A stretch of 64,000 bases of DNA, from positions 1,054,001 through 1,118,000 of the forward strand of contig NZ_JBBUTK010000001.1 in NCBI RefSeq assembly GCF_039592695.1, given 5' to 3'. Below, one piece after another: positions 52,162 to 61,138 of this stretch. The DNA comes from Flagellimonas_A sp039592695 (lineage in GTDB: Bacteria; Bacteroidota; Bacteroidia; Flavobacteriales; Flavobacteriaceae). A program made the position numbers and the translations under genes. Within the stretch, counting starts at the first letter, position 1. Every line of letters begins with the position of its first letter. The notes under the pieces were generated by a model. The model did not search any database. It saw only the letters and a list, made by a program, of their open reading frames with translations, and was not told the DNA's origin.

Positions 52162-54012
52162 TCATCGCTCTGCGACCAATCCATCTGATTTGTTCTCAAA
52201 GGCCGTATCGGTAAGCGTTTTCATAAAAACAATCAATGCCTTGGATTCCTTTTCGGTTAAATGGAGTGAATCTGGCGGCAGGGTTTGGTAGGGTACATCC
52301 AACCCCATACCTTGTCCACCGCCGACGTTGTAAAAATTTACGACTTCCTCAAGGGTTTTGTAAACCCCATTGTGCATGTAGGGCGCGGTCAACTCCACAT
52401 TCCGAACCGTGGATGTTTTAAAGAAATTTCGTTTTTCCTCTACTTTATAAGGATAGTATTGTCCAGGGTCTTTATCCAAAATAGGATGTTCAAAACTTGC
52501 ATTTTGAGGGACTCCCAAATTTTCAAATTCAGTTTCCATGTATTTTGGGGGAACCGTACCATTAAATGCCGGTGGAAAATGGCAAGTGGCACAAGCAGCC
52601 TTGCCCATAAAAAGATTGAAACCCAAAATTTCCTCTTCAGTTAAAGTATCTTCATGACCTTGCATATTCTTGTCGAACTTGGAATCAAAGGGAGCCAAAC
52701 TTCTGATATAGGTGGCAATGGCGTGACGGGCGTTTCTATTGTTGATTTTCCCATTATAGAGCGAATCAAACTGCTGGACATATAGCGGATTTTCCTTTAT
52801 TCGGTGTTCCAGTTTATCCAAATCCATGTGGAACTCGTTTTTGTCATTGACCACATTCACGATTTGGTCCTCGAGTCCCGTAGCCCTGCCATCATAGAAC
52901 ATGGTTTTTTGATACACTGCGTAGGTCAAGGTTGGGGTGTTTCGTTGCAGTTCTACATTTGCTATTCCACGAGCTTTTTTGAGTCCATCCGTAAAGGCTT
53001 TTTCCTTGTGGTGACAGGTGGCACAGCTAATATTTCCAGTACTTGAAAGTGACTCATCATTGAACAGCATTCTTCCCAGTTCTATACGTTCATCAGTAAT
53101 TTCTGGTGAACGCGGCACCGAAAAAAGTTTGATGTTGAAGAAATCCTTATCAAAAAGATTGGTTGCCGTTGGATTTAAAGGGCGGGAAGTATTCAGTTCA
53201 ATGTTCCAATCCTCCGCGGTTTTATTGATGAGTTCAAGTTGTCTGTTGGTGTGGTTTTTTATGAAGGCATATCGATCAAACGAATCAAAATCCCCAGCCC
53301 TTAAATCTGAGATTGTTTTTTTGATTTCGTCAATCCAAGATTGGTATAATTCGTTGGAGGCAAAGGCGGGTTCGTAAATACCCAAAATTTCTTGTATGGT
53401 CTCGTAATTGTAAATGGCCTCATTCAATGAGTTGGCCAGCATGGGTGAATCGAAACCGGTTATCCCTTTTGTAGCTACATTGACGATGGCATCGCGCACC
53501 ATTTTTAGATGATGGCGATCTCGTTGGCGTATCAGAATATGGTTTTTTCGGATATAAGGTATACGAACCTTTAAATATTCGATGACGTACTCAACATCCT
53601 TATTTTCAAATCCTTCTTCTGCATACAAAAGCTCCACAAGAACTTGGTAGCTTTTTGGTTTGATCACCTTAATATCTTGATAATCATCAATCTCGACCTT
53701 TAACAAATTGGGCGCATTCATTGAAAGGTAATTCTCATTGTCATAAGCCATCAACATGGGCTCGGCACGTTTGTACCATTCCCTACTTTTAAGAAAATTG
53801 GCCTTGTTCTCTTCCAGTAATTTTAAGGTATCCACCTTTTGTATATAAAAGGCGGCACTATCCAAAGTTTTAAAATAGTGGTTCCGTATAGCATCGTTGA
53901 ACATGGACACATCATCATCCGAAGTAGCTAATGCCAATAACTTTTCTTCTTTTTTGCAGGAAATGATAGTTAAGAGAATAAGTAAAAAAAAAGGATGTTT
54001 TCTAAAACTCAT
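52162..54012 (-). CDS. Cytochrome c peroxidase family protein with an extra N-terminal domain
   Basis: 616 residues. Signal with lipobox-like LILLTIISCKKEE (Cys about 19). Residues about 25-290 are a helical domain without heme motif, possibly imelysin-like. The C-terminal half is the di-heme CCP: first CXXCH at 330-334 (SCATCHHKEKAF), second at 474-478 (CATCHFPPAF), with GRMLFNDESLSSTGNISC. Reduces peroxide, or is a MauG-like oxidase. It lies after a strong terminator that separates it from the PhoX-like gene. Confidence 0.85.
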   Translation of the reverse strand: MSFRKHPFFLLILLTIISCKKEEKLLALATSDDDVSMFNDAIRNHYFKTLDSAAFYIQKVDTLKLLEENKANFLKSREWYKRAEPMLMAYDNENYLSMNAPNLLKVEIDDYQDIKVIKPKSYQVLVELLYAEEGFENKDVEYVIEYLKVRIPYIRKNHILIRQRDRHHLKMVRDAIVNVATKGITGFDSPMLANSLNEAIYNYETIQEILGIYEPAFASNELYQSWIDEIKKTISDLRAGDFDSFDRYAFIKNHTNRQLELINKTAEDWNIELNTSRPLNPTATNLFDKDFFNIKLFSVPRSPEITDERIELGRMLFNDESLSSTGNISCATCHHKEKAFTDGLKKARGIANVELQRNTPTLTYAVYQKTMFYDGRATGLEDQIVNVVNDKNEFHMDLDKLEHRIKENPLYVQQFDSLYNGKINNRNARHAIATYIRSLAPFDSKFDKNMQGHEDTLTEEEILGFNLFMGKAACATCHFPPAFNGTVPPKYMETEFENLGVPQNASFEHPILDKDPGQYYPYKVEEKRNFFKTSTVRNVELTAPYMHNGVYKTLEEVVNFYNVGGGQGMGLDVPYQTLPPDSLHLTEKESKALIVFMKTLTDTAFENKSDGLVAER

Positions 54013-54036
54013 AGCGAAAAAAATAATTTAGGAAAC

Positions 54037-54068
54037 AAAAAGGGTTCCCGGTTTCGGGAACCCTTTTT
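54037..54068 (-). terminator. Strong terminator between the PhoX-like and peroxidase genes
   Basis: A 14-bp perfect stem (AAAAAGGGTTCCCG / CGGGAACCCTTTTT) with a GTTT loop. On the minus strand it follows the PhoX-like stop by 19 nt and has a T run. It suggests the peroxidase gene has its own promoter or is expressed by read-through. Confidence 0.9.
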
Positions 54069-54087
54069 TTGATGTTTTATTTAAAAG

Positions 54088-55641
54088 CTACTTTGGGAGA
54101 CCTGTAATCTTAAACAAGAAAGAACCTTCCAATCTCGCCGCATCCTCCGTAAGTGCTGTTGGATCGAAAAATTTCATTCCATCAGGCCTTACCGCAGTTT
54201 CTGGTGTTGTGCTAAAGTTCCATGAGTGAACTTGAGCACCCCCTAAGAATGTTGGCTCAGAAGCACCAATAATGTCAGTCACGTCAATCATACCGGTAAT
54301 TTCCCAATACGTATCCTCGGCAGTACCGTAACCAAGAGCAGCGGCACCATCTTGGTTGCACTCCATTACTTCTTTGACCTCGCCAGTGTTCAAATTCAAC
54401 TGCCAAAGCTTAGCCCAACCCTGAATATCTGGATTCAAATCGGCATAGCCATTGGGATCTTCTTGAATATAGGCATAGTTTTCAGTAACAAAGATGTTGT
54501 CAGGAGAGTGCATACCGTCAGCCTTACCGCCTTCCAAATCTCCATCCATAACTACTTCCAATTTGGCATCGCCAGTTGGATCATCTGGATTCAAAGTCAA
54601 TTTGTAAACACGGCCAAAAGTTGTACCTCTGGTTGCCAAGTCAGGATTGTCAGCTCGGTAACGCCCAGTAGCATTGAAGTACACTTCTCTGTTCGCTTCA
54701 GCAGAGCCTCTTCTCCAATCGATATCCTCCACTCTTTGAAAACCAATGGCCAAAGAATCTATACCTTCTTGGTTCAATTCATCTAAGGTTCTTTCAGTAA
54801 CCTCAACCCACTCTACATCGTATTCAGTACCTTCAGCCATACCCATCTCGAACAGCTGGCCTCCTTCACCGATACCAGTTTCCACAGGATTTTTCCCTCT
54901 AAGCATGTAGAGGTTTCCACCACTTAAATCTCCCAGGCCACCAACGTACATGGCAAAGTGTGATTCTGGGTAAGTATTGCTACTATCATCATCACCCATG
55001 AAGACCACAGTTGTGTTTGGATACGCATTTTTACCGATTACCACAGCATTTTCAGTGGACCATTCACCCAAGGCAGGTAGTCTGTCGGCTTGAACCCTGT
55101 CTTCTGAGTTGCGGAAAGGGTTTACAGAATAAACACCCTTGGCATTACCGCCCCACTCACCTCCAGAAAGGTATAGAGGTCCGAATCCGTGCTCATCAGG
55201 AGTAATCGAAGATCCTGAACATTGTGCAGTAAACGCCGTAGCTGTTGCGCTGACAATGTACTCTCCTTCGTAAGGTTGCAAATCAGAATTCATCATAATT
55301 CTTGCGATGGAAAAATCAGATTCCAAGTTATTGATGAAAGCGTAAGTTCCATCTCCATTTGGGTACAGTGCAGCACCATCCATAAACGAACCATAAACAA
55401 ATGAAGGGTCAGAAGGAAGGATGTCCGCTGAAGACATGATCATTTTTAAATCTGCACTACTAGCAAAGTCGCCTTTCAGTGTAAATACGCCATCTGGAAC
55501 AACAGAGCTAGTTAAGGGTTCCATTTCCATGTCTGGTTCATCGTCATCACCTCCGCCGCCAACGAAGTCATCAATTTTCTGGCAGGAGGTAGCAGCGACC
55601 AAAAAGCCAAAGCATAGCATTACATTTCTTAGTGTTCTCAT
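54088..55641 (-). CDS. PhoX-like lipoprotein (DUF839 type)
   Basis: 517 residues. Signal with lipobox FLVAATSCQKIDD (Cys about 20), acidic linker and a beta-propeller: YAFINNLESDFSIARI, CSGSSITPDEHGFGPLYLSGGEWGG, GDDDSSNTYPESHFAMYVG and DGMHSPDNIFVTENYAYIQED. The CSG-type and ESHFAMYVG segments recall PhoX/DUF839 proteins such as the one at 39853. It lacks the clear Tat signal, so it is a lipoprotein exported by Sec. Function as a phosphatase is possible. A terminator follows. Confidence 0.7.
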   Translation of the reverse strand: MRTLRNVMLCFGFLVAATSCQKIDDFVGGGGDDDEPDMEMEPLTSSVVPDGVFTLKGDFASSADLKMIMSSADILPSDPSFVYGSFMDGAALYPNGDGTYAFINNLESDFSIARIMMNSDLQPYEGEYIVSATATAFTAQCSGSSITPDEHGFGPLYLSGGEWGGNAKGVYSVNPFRNSEDRVQADRLPALGEWSTENAVVIGKNAYPNTTVVFMGDDDSSNTYPESHFAMYVGGLGDLSGGNLYMLRGKNPVETGIGEGGQLFEMGMAEGTEYDVEWVEVTERTLDELNQEGIDSLAIGFQRVEDIDWRRGSAEANREVYFNATGRYRADNPDLATRGTTFGRVYKLTLNPDDPTGDAKLEVVMDGDLEGGKADGMHSPDNIFVTENYAYIQEDPNGYADLNPDIQGWAKLWQLNLNTGEVKEVMECNQDGAAALGYGTAEDTYWEITGMIDVTDIIGASEPTFLGGAQVHSWNFSTTPETAVRPDGMKFFDPTALTEDAARLEGSFLFKITGLPK

Positions 55642-55693
55642 TTTGATTTTAAAGTTTTAAATGAAGGGTTAATATTTTTTATAGGATTCTTAA

Positions 55694-55701
55694 CAAATGT
55701 A
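55694..55701 (-). promoter_or_regulatory. -7 element of the PhoX-like gene
   Basis: Minus strand TACATTTG (TAnnTTTG), 52 nt before the start at 55641. No -33 TTG at the standard distance. Confidence 0.45.
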
Positions 55702-55729
55702 CCCAGAGGCAACACCTACATACGTTAAC

Positions 55730-55749
55730 TCAATGTGGTCATACATTGA
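55730..55749. promoter_or_regulatory. Inverted repeat TCAATGT-N6-ACATTGA, candidate activator site
   Basis: Seven-base perfect arms lie about 30-50 nt upstream of the -7 element of the PhoX-like gene, where activators usually bind. Confidence 0.4.
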
Positions 55750-55959
55750 ACTAAACTTCATTAAAACGTTAAATCTTTAAGGGAATGTTATTATTAAGAT
55801 TGGATATTAATAAAATGGAAGATTGTTTAACATCTTTTTAGGTCACGGTAAGATGATGAAGAAAGAAATTAAATTTAACTATTTGATTTACAGAAATCTA
55901 TGGATTTTAATTTGCACTACTGTGCTTTTTCTAGCGTTCCACAAAAACTTTGGAAGAGG

Positions 55960-57096
55960 TCAGCCCCCAAATCCATAATCAGTTTCGAAATTGAGTTTTT
56001 GCTTCTTGCCATCCTCTCTAATGGATTTATAAACCGCCTCGACAATGACCATGTCACGTCTGCCCATTTCACCGGGTGCTAAATTGGGGCCATCAAAAAG
56101 AATATGCTTGCCAAAATCATCCATCTGCAATTTTTGTTGGCTTTCTTGTTTGAAATTCAATTCCCCACGGGATGTTCTGCCCGCCAATGGAATGTAAGTA
56201 CTGGCAGGATCCAATTCAAACCAGCCATTTTCACAAGTGGCGTACAATCTATTGGCCCGAATGTTGTGCGAGGTCATAATGTTCGCCACTGCCCCACTGG
56301 GAAATTCAAATTGTGCGGTTATGGTCTCATCGGTATCCTTAAAATATGCGGGACGTGTACTATACTCTTGAGCGGATACAGAAATCGGATTCTGCCCCGT
56401 ACTGTAAATAGCACTCTGAATGGCATAAACCCCCATGTTCACCAAAGCTCCGCCACCTGAAAGTTTTTTGTTCAACCGCCACTGGTTCGGGTTGCCAGTT
56501 GAACGATAAGCCGCATCCGCAGAGACATAGAGAATATCACCGAACGTTTTCTCTCGAACAAACCGTTTCACCTCTTGGGTATAAGGTTCCGAATGTAGCC
56601 GATAGCCCATACCGAGTTTCACCCCGTTTTCATCACAAGCTTTGATAATGGTGTCACATTCAGCAACATTCATGGCCATGGGCTTTTCGCAAATTACATG
56701 CTTACCTGCCTGTGCAGCCCTTATCGAAAATTCAGCATGCATGCTATTGGGCAAGACCACATAGACCACATCGATATCTTGATTGTCTTTGATGGAGTCA
56801 AAGTTTTTATAGTTGTAGATATTTTTCTGTGGTATTCCGTACTTATTTGCCCAGGTTCTCTCTTTTGCGGGTGTGCCGGTTACAATACCTGCCAAAAAGC
56901 AATGTTCCGTGTCTTGAAGTGCGGGTGCCAGTTGATAGGTACTGTAACTGCCGAGACCCACAAGGGCAATGCCTAATTTATCTGATGTTTGTTTATTCTT
57001 CATGGCGCATGCGAGCGGTAAATGGGCTGCAACGGCAGACGCCCCAATGCCCCTTGCCAATGTACCGCTGAATTTTCTTCGAGTAATTGTTTTCAT
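55960..57096 (-). CDS. Gfo/Idh/MocA family oxidoreductase, Tat-exported
   Basis: 378 residues. TRRKFSGTLARGIGASAV is a twin-arginine signal. NAD-binding motif IALVGLGSYSTYQLAPAL, catalytic CEKPMAM near residue 140, and GMGYRLHSEPYTQEVKRFV. Periplasmic sugar or cyclitol oxidoreductase similar to glucose-fructose oxidoreductase. The substrate is unknown. It faces the S10 peptidase gene across 109 bp. Confidence 0.88.
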   Translation of the reverse strand: MKTITRRKFSGTLARGIGASAVAAHLPLACAMKNKQTSDKLGIALVGLGSYSTYQLAPALQDTEHCFLAGIVTGTPAKERTWANKYGIPQKNIYNYKNFDSIKDNQDIDVVYVVLPNSMHAEFSIRAAQAGKHVICEKPMAMNVAECDTIIKACDENGVKLGMGYRLHSEPYTQEVKRFVREKTFGDILYVSADAAYRSTGNPNQWRLNKKLSGGGALVNMGVYAIQSAIYSTGQNPISVSAQEYSTRPAYFKDTDETITAQFEFPSGAVANIMTSHNIRANRLYATCENGWFELDPASTYIPLAGRTSRGELNFKQESQQKLQMDDFGKHILFDGPNLAPGEMGRRDMVIVEAVYKSIREDGKKQKLNFETDYGFGG

Positions 57097-57205
57097 GGGA
57101 TGTGATGATGTCTCTAAAGATAAAAAATAGCATGCGCAATGGGTTGCCTTTAATGTTTCTTAAACAAAATCCATATTTTAGTATCAAGACTAATTCAACC
57201 TTTTT

Positions 57206-58693
57206 ATGAAGCATTCAATACTCTTTTTGGCCTCGGCACTGATGACATTCCAAATTTGGGCACAAGAACGAAAACTGCCCATTGACACCACGGTGACCAC
57301 CCAGCACAGCGTGAACATCAACGGCACGCCCATCAATTACACGGCAACAACTGGAACCCAACCGGTTTGGGATGAGATGGGCAAACCCATTGCCTCGCTG
57401 CATTACACCTATTACACACGAAACAATATAAAAAACAGGGCAACTCGACCCCTATTGTTTTCGTTTAATGGCGGGCCAGGTTCTGGTTCTGTTTGGATGC
57501 ATCTGGCATACACAGGCCCGCGGGTATTGAAAATTGATGATGAAGGGTACCCCGTGCAACCGTATGGGGTGAAGGAAAATCCATTTTCGGTGTTGGATGT
57601 TACCGATATCGTCTACATCAATCCAGCAAACACGGGCTATTCAAGAACGATTCCAGAAAAAGGAGATGAGGTCGACCGCGATAAATTCTTTGGCATCAAT
57701 GCAGACATTAAATATTTGGCAGAGTGGATGAACACCTTTGTGACCCGCAATAACCGTTGGCGTTCGCCAAAATATATCATTGGTGAAAGTTATGGTGGCA
57801 CCCGTGTCATGGGCCTTTCATTGGCGCTTCAAAACCAACAGTGGATGTATCTAAATGGTGTCATCATGGTAAGTCCGGCAGATTACAAGGTCATTCGGGT
57901 CGGTGGTCCTGTGTCAAGTGCATTAAACCTACCCTATTACACGGCAGCGGCATGGCATCACAAAGCTTTGCCACCAGAATTGCAAAGCAAGGATTTATTG
58001 GAGGTGCTTCCCGAATCGGAAGATTATACCATTAATACGCTGATTCCTGCCATTGCCAAGGGCGGATTTATTTCTGATAATGAACGTAATACCGTAGCGG
58101 AAAAAATGGCCCACTATTCTGGGTTGGACAAAAAAGACATCCTCGACCACAATTTAGATGTGCCCACCCGCTTTTTTTGGAAAAACCTGCTCAAAGAAAA
58201 AGGTGGCTACAATGTTGGCCGACTCGATAGCCGTTATTTGGGCATCGATCGGCAATTGTTCGGAGACGGCCCCGATTATTCGGCAGAACTGACCTCATGG
58301 CTGCACAGCTTTACCCCGGCCATCAATTACTATCTGCAAGAAGAGCTCAACTTTAAGACAGATATCAAATACAACATGTTCGGCCCTGTACGGCCTTGGA
58401 ACAACGATGATGACAACACCCGTGACAATTTGCGCCAAGCCATGGCACAAAACCCTTATTTGAATGTCTTGGTGCAATCAGGTTACTACGATGGTGCGAC
58501 TACATATTTTAATGCAAAGTACACGATGTGGCAGGTTGACCCCAGTGGGCGCATGAAAGACCGTTTTGAGTTCAAGGGGTATCGGTCAGGCCACATGATG
58601 TATTTGCGCCGTGAAGATTTGAAAAAGGCAAATGATGATTTGAGAGTTTTTATCCAAAGAACGATGACCCAAGGAGAATCCGCTAAATATTGA
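57206..58693 (+). CDS. S10 serine carboxypeptidase-like protein
   Basis: 495 residues. Signal peptide (LFLASALMTFQIWA). Alpha/beta-hydrolase: FSFNGGPGSGSVWMH near residue 90, nucleophile Ser in GESYGGTR, Asp-region QSGYYDGATTYF and His in YRSGHMMYLR. Removes C-terminal residues from peptides. It opens a same-strand run of secreted enzymes (peptidase, unknown, GH20-like, SGNH, PD40), with gaps of 1 to 67 nt. Confidence 0.9.
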   Translation: MKHSILFLASALMTFQIWAQERKLPIDTTVTTQHSVNINGTPINYTATTGTQPVWDEMGKPIASLHYTYYTRNNIKNRATRPLLFSFNGGPGSGSVWMHLAYTGPRVLKIDDEGYPVQPYGVKENPFSVLDVTDIVYINPANTGYSRTIPEKGDEVDRDKFFGINADIKYLAEWMNTFVTRNNRWRSPKYIIGESYGGTRVMGLSLALQNQQWMYLNGVIMVSPADYKVIRVGGPVSSALNLPYYTAAAWHHKALPPELQSKDLLEVLPESEDYTINTLIPAIAKGGFISDNERNTVAEKMAHYSGLDKKDILDHNLDVPTRFFWKNLLKEKGGYNVGRLDSRYLGIDRQLFGDGPDYSAELTSWLHSFTPAINYYLQEELNFKTDIKYNMFGPVRPWNNDDDNTRDNLRQAMAQNPYLNVLVQSGYYDGATTYFNAKYTMWQVDPSGRMKDRFEFKGYRSGHMMYLRREDLKKANDDLRVFIQRTMTQGESAKY

Positions 58694-58697
58694 AAAC

Positions 58698-59276
58698 ATG
58701 AAAAAAATCAAGCTTATTTACATGGGCATTTTGCTTCCCATTTTTGGATGGACGCAAGAAATACCCCCAAAAGATTGGCAAATAAAGACAGCCCTGATGG
58801 CGGTGCCAATTGATTACCAAGAGGACGCCAAAGTGTACGGTTATGATTCCGATGGAAATTTTGTGACACTACAAGAAGGAAACAATGATTACATTGCCAT
58901 CGCAGATGACCCGAAAAAGGAAAAGTTTTCCACTGCGGCTTACCATAGAGATTTGGAGCCTTTTATGACACGCGGACGACAACTTCGCTCACAGGGCAAA
59001 GATGGGAAAGAGATTTTTGATATCCGTGAAAGCGAGGTCAAGGCCGGAAAGCTGAAAATGCCCGACAAAGCTACGCTCTGTGTTTTCACTGGGGATGTGA
59101 ACCCAGAAACAAAAGAAGTTGACAATCCGTATGTGCGGTACGTGTTCTACATTCCGTATGCTACGGGCAAAAGTACTGGCTTGCCCACTACTCCCACTCC
59201 ACCTGGCCATGCTTGGTTGATGGATCCGGGCACCCATCGGGCACATATCATGATTACCCCGCCAAAAGACAAATAA
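58698..59276 (+). CDS. Secreted protein of unknown function
   Basis: 192 residues, 4 nt after the S10 gene. Signal peptide (LIYMGILLPIFGWTQ). Contains DWQIKTALMAVPIDYQEDAKVYGYD, EGNNDYIAIADDPKKEKF, and PTPPGHAWLMDPGTHRAHIMI. No catalytic motif is recognised. Residues TPPGHAWLMDPGTHRAHIMIT could be a metal-binding or ligand site (two His). The tight spacing suggests partnership with the S10 peptidase. Confidence 0.7.
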   Translation: MKKIKLIYMGILLPIFGWTQEIPPKDWQIKTALMAVPIDYQEDAKVYGYDSDGNFVTLQEGNNDYIAIADDPKKEKFSTAAYHRDLEPFMTRGRQLRSQGKDGKEIFDIRESEVKAGKLKMPDKATLCVFTGDVNPETKEVDNPYVRYVFYIPYATGKSTGLPTTPTPPGHAWLMDPGTHRAHIMITPPKDK

Positions 59277-59287
59277 TTTACGACGCT

Positions 59288-60394
59288 ATGAATCGAGTGA
59301 TTTATCGAAGCTCTTTTTTTTTCCTGTTTTGGTTTTTTGGATTCACAAATCTGTATGCCCAACAGGCTTTAGAGATCAAGGGCCTTTGCATTGCCTTACC
59401 GCAACCTGAATTTTTGGATGATTTCATCGACTTTGCGGCCAAAGAATTAAAGCCAAGTGGCATCAACACCTTAGTGTTGCGGGTTGATTATCGCTATCAA
59501 TATGAGTCACGGCCCGAATTACGGGGTGAAAATCCAATGAGTAAAGCACAAGTCAAAAAACTGGTGGATGCCTGTGAAGATTTGGGCATTGAGATCATTC
59601 CACAACTAAATCTTCTTGGTCATCAAAGCTGGCATTCAAAGGCCACTAAACTATTAGAGGTATATCCTGAATTTGACGAGACCCCAAACATAAAATTGCC
59701 CGACACTTATGAATGGCCAAATGAAGATGGGCTATACTGTAAGAGCTATTGCCCGCAACATCCCAATGTACACGATGTTGTTTTTGATTTGGTTGACGAG
59801 ATTGTAGAAGTTTTCAAAGCCAAGGCCTTTCATGCGGGTATGGACGAGGTCTTTTATCTCGCACATAAAGACTGCCAAAGGTGTAACGGCTATGATCCAG
59901 CCAAGTTATTTGCCAACGAAGTGCTCAAAATCAACAACCATCTAGCCAAAAAGGATATCCGACTTTGGATTTGGGGCGATCGTCTAATCGATGGTGCCGA
60001 AACAGGCATTGGTATGTGGGAAGCCAGCATGAACAATACTGCCCGGGCTATTGATATAATTCCAAAATCAGTGGTTATTTGTGATTGGCACTATGAAAAG
60101 GCCTATCCGACACCGGCCTATTTCGCAACAAAAGGTTTTAATGTAGTGGCATGCCCATGGCGTAAACCCAATGTAGCAAAAGAACAGGTTGAGATGATAA
60201 CTGATTTCAAAAGCAATTCAAATAAAAAAATGGCTTCCCGGTATTTGGGCGTTATGCATACCTACTGGTCTTCTGCTGAAAAATTCATGAAAGAATACAA
60301 GAATCCTGCTCACAAAATAGATGAAAAGGGTTATAGTAGTGTACTGACTTTCAAAGCGATGGCCAACTCTATAAAAGAACTGGGAGAAAAGTAA
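59288..60394 (+). CDS. GH20-like glycoside hydrolase
   Basis: 368 residues from the ATG at 59288 (signal peptide SFFFLFWFFGFTNLYA). TIM-barrel segments include INTLVLRVDYRYQYES, EIIPQLNLLGHQSW, and the key HAGMDEVFYL near residue 195, matching the H-x-G-x-D-E of GH20 N-acetylhexosaminidases. CQRCNG is a Cys pair. The N-terminal GH20b domain is missing, as in truncated or atypical members. Substrate likely an N-acetylhexosamine or similar glycan. Confidence 0.78.
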   Translation: MNRVIYRSSFFFLFWFFGFTNLYAQQALEIKGLCIALPQPEFLDDFIDFAAKELKPSGINTLVLRVDYRYQYESRPELRGENPMSKAQVKKLVDACEDLGIEIIPQLNLLGHQSWHSKATKLLEVYPEFDETPNIKLPDTYEWPNEDGLYCKSYCPQHPNVHDVVFDLVDEIVEVFKAKAFHAGMDEVFYLAHKDCQRCNGYDPAKLFANEVLKINNHLAKKDIRLWIWGDRLIDGAETGIGMWEASMNNTARAIDIIPKSVVICDWHYEKAYPTPAYFATKGFNVVACPWRKPNVAKEQVEMITDFKSNSNKKMASRYLGVMHTYWSSAEKFMKEYKNPAHKIDEKGYSSVLTFKAMANSIKELGEK

Positions 60395-60461
60395 CAGAAA
60401 ATAACATACTCTGACCGCATCTTCAACAAAATACTATCTTGATCATTCTAAGCCTTTTCTT

Positions 60462-61136
60462 ATGAAATGTATATTAATAATTCTTTCTATGATAGGATTG
60501 TTGTTCAATACTGCACAAGCACAAGACTGGCCCAATCTAAAAAAATACCAAGTGGCCAATGCCAACTTGAATCCAGAGGTAAAACACCGTGTCGTTTTTA
60601 TGGGCAACTCCATTACGGAAGGCTGGTCGGCGGCCCGCCCAGATTTTTTTGCCAGTAAAGCCTATGTCAATCGGGGTATCAGTGGCCAGACCACACCCCA
60701 GATGCTATTGCGCTTTCGACAAGATGTCATTGATTTGAACCCAGATATCGTCGTGATTTTGGCTGGCACCAACGATATAGCTGGGAACACGGGGGCCATG
60801 ACGCTTGTGCAAATCAGAGATAACATCCATTCTATGGTTGAGTTGGCAAAGGCCAATGAAATTGTGCCCATTGTTTGCTCGGTACTTCCCGCTTACGACT
60901 ACCCGTGGCGGCCCGGATTGCAGCCCAATATCAAAATTCCCAAACTGAACGACATGCTCAAAAAACTCGCTGAAGAAGAAAACGTGCCCTATCTCGATTA
61001 TTTTTCGGCCATGGCAGACGACCGAAACGGTCTCCCGAAAAAATATGCCGATGATGAGGTGCATCCCACTAAAGAGGGGTACGTCATTATGGAGCCTCTA
61101 GTGGAAGAAGCTATAAATTCCGTCTTAAACCAATAA
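60462..61136 (+). CDS. SGNH/GDSL hydrolase
   Basis: 224 residues. Signal peptide (ILIILSMIGLLFNTAQA). Block I catalytic Ser in FMGNSITEGW, block II Gly in NRGISGQTT, block III GTNDIAGN, and block V Asp/His in DEVHPTKEGY. An exported esterase or acetylhydrolase that may deacetylate sugars acted on by the GH20-like neighbour. The next gene starts 2 nt on. Confidence 0.9.
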   Translation: MKCILIILSMIGLLFNTAQAQDWPNLKKYQVANANLNPEVKHRVVFMGNSITEGWSAARPDFFASKAYVNRGISGQTTPQMLLRFRQDVIDLNPDIVVILAGTNDIAGNTGAMTLVQIRDNIHSMVELAKANEIVPIVCSVLPAYDYPWRPGLQPNIKIPKLNDMLKKLAEEENVPYLDYFSAMADDRNGLPKKYADDEVHPTKEGYVIMEPLVEEAINSVLNQ

Positions 61137-61138
61137 AA

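Larger units (their letters stand above)
55642..55959. other. 318-bp intergenic region with an inverted repeat and a -7 element
   Basis: No coding frame of note. For the minus-strand PhoX-like gene there is TACATTTG (TAnnTTTG, 55701-55694). Upstream of it lies the inverted repeat TCAATGT-N6-ACATTGA (55730-55749). The rest is AT-rich and shows nothing else. The Gfo/Idh gene ends at 55960 on the same strand. Confidence 0.55.
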
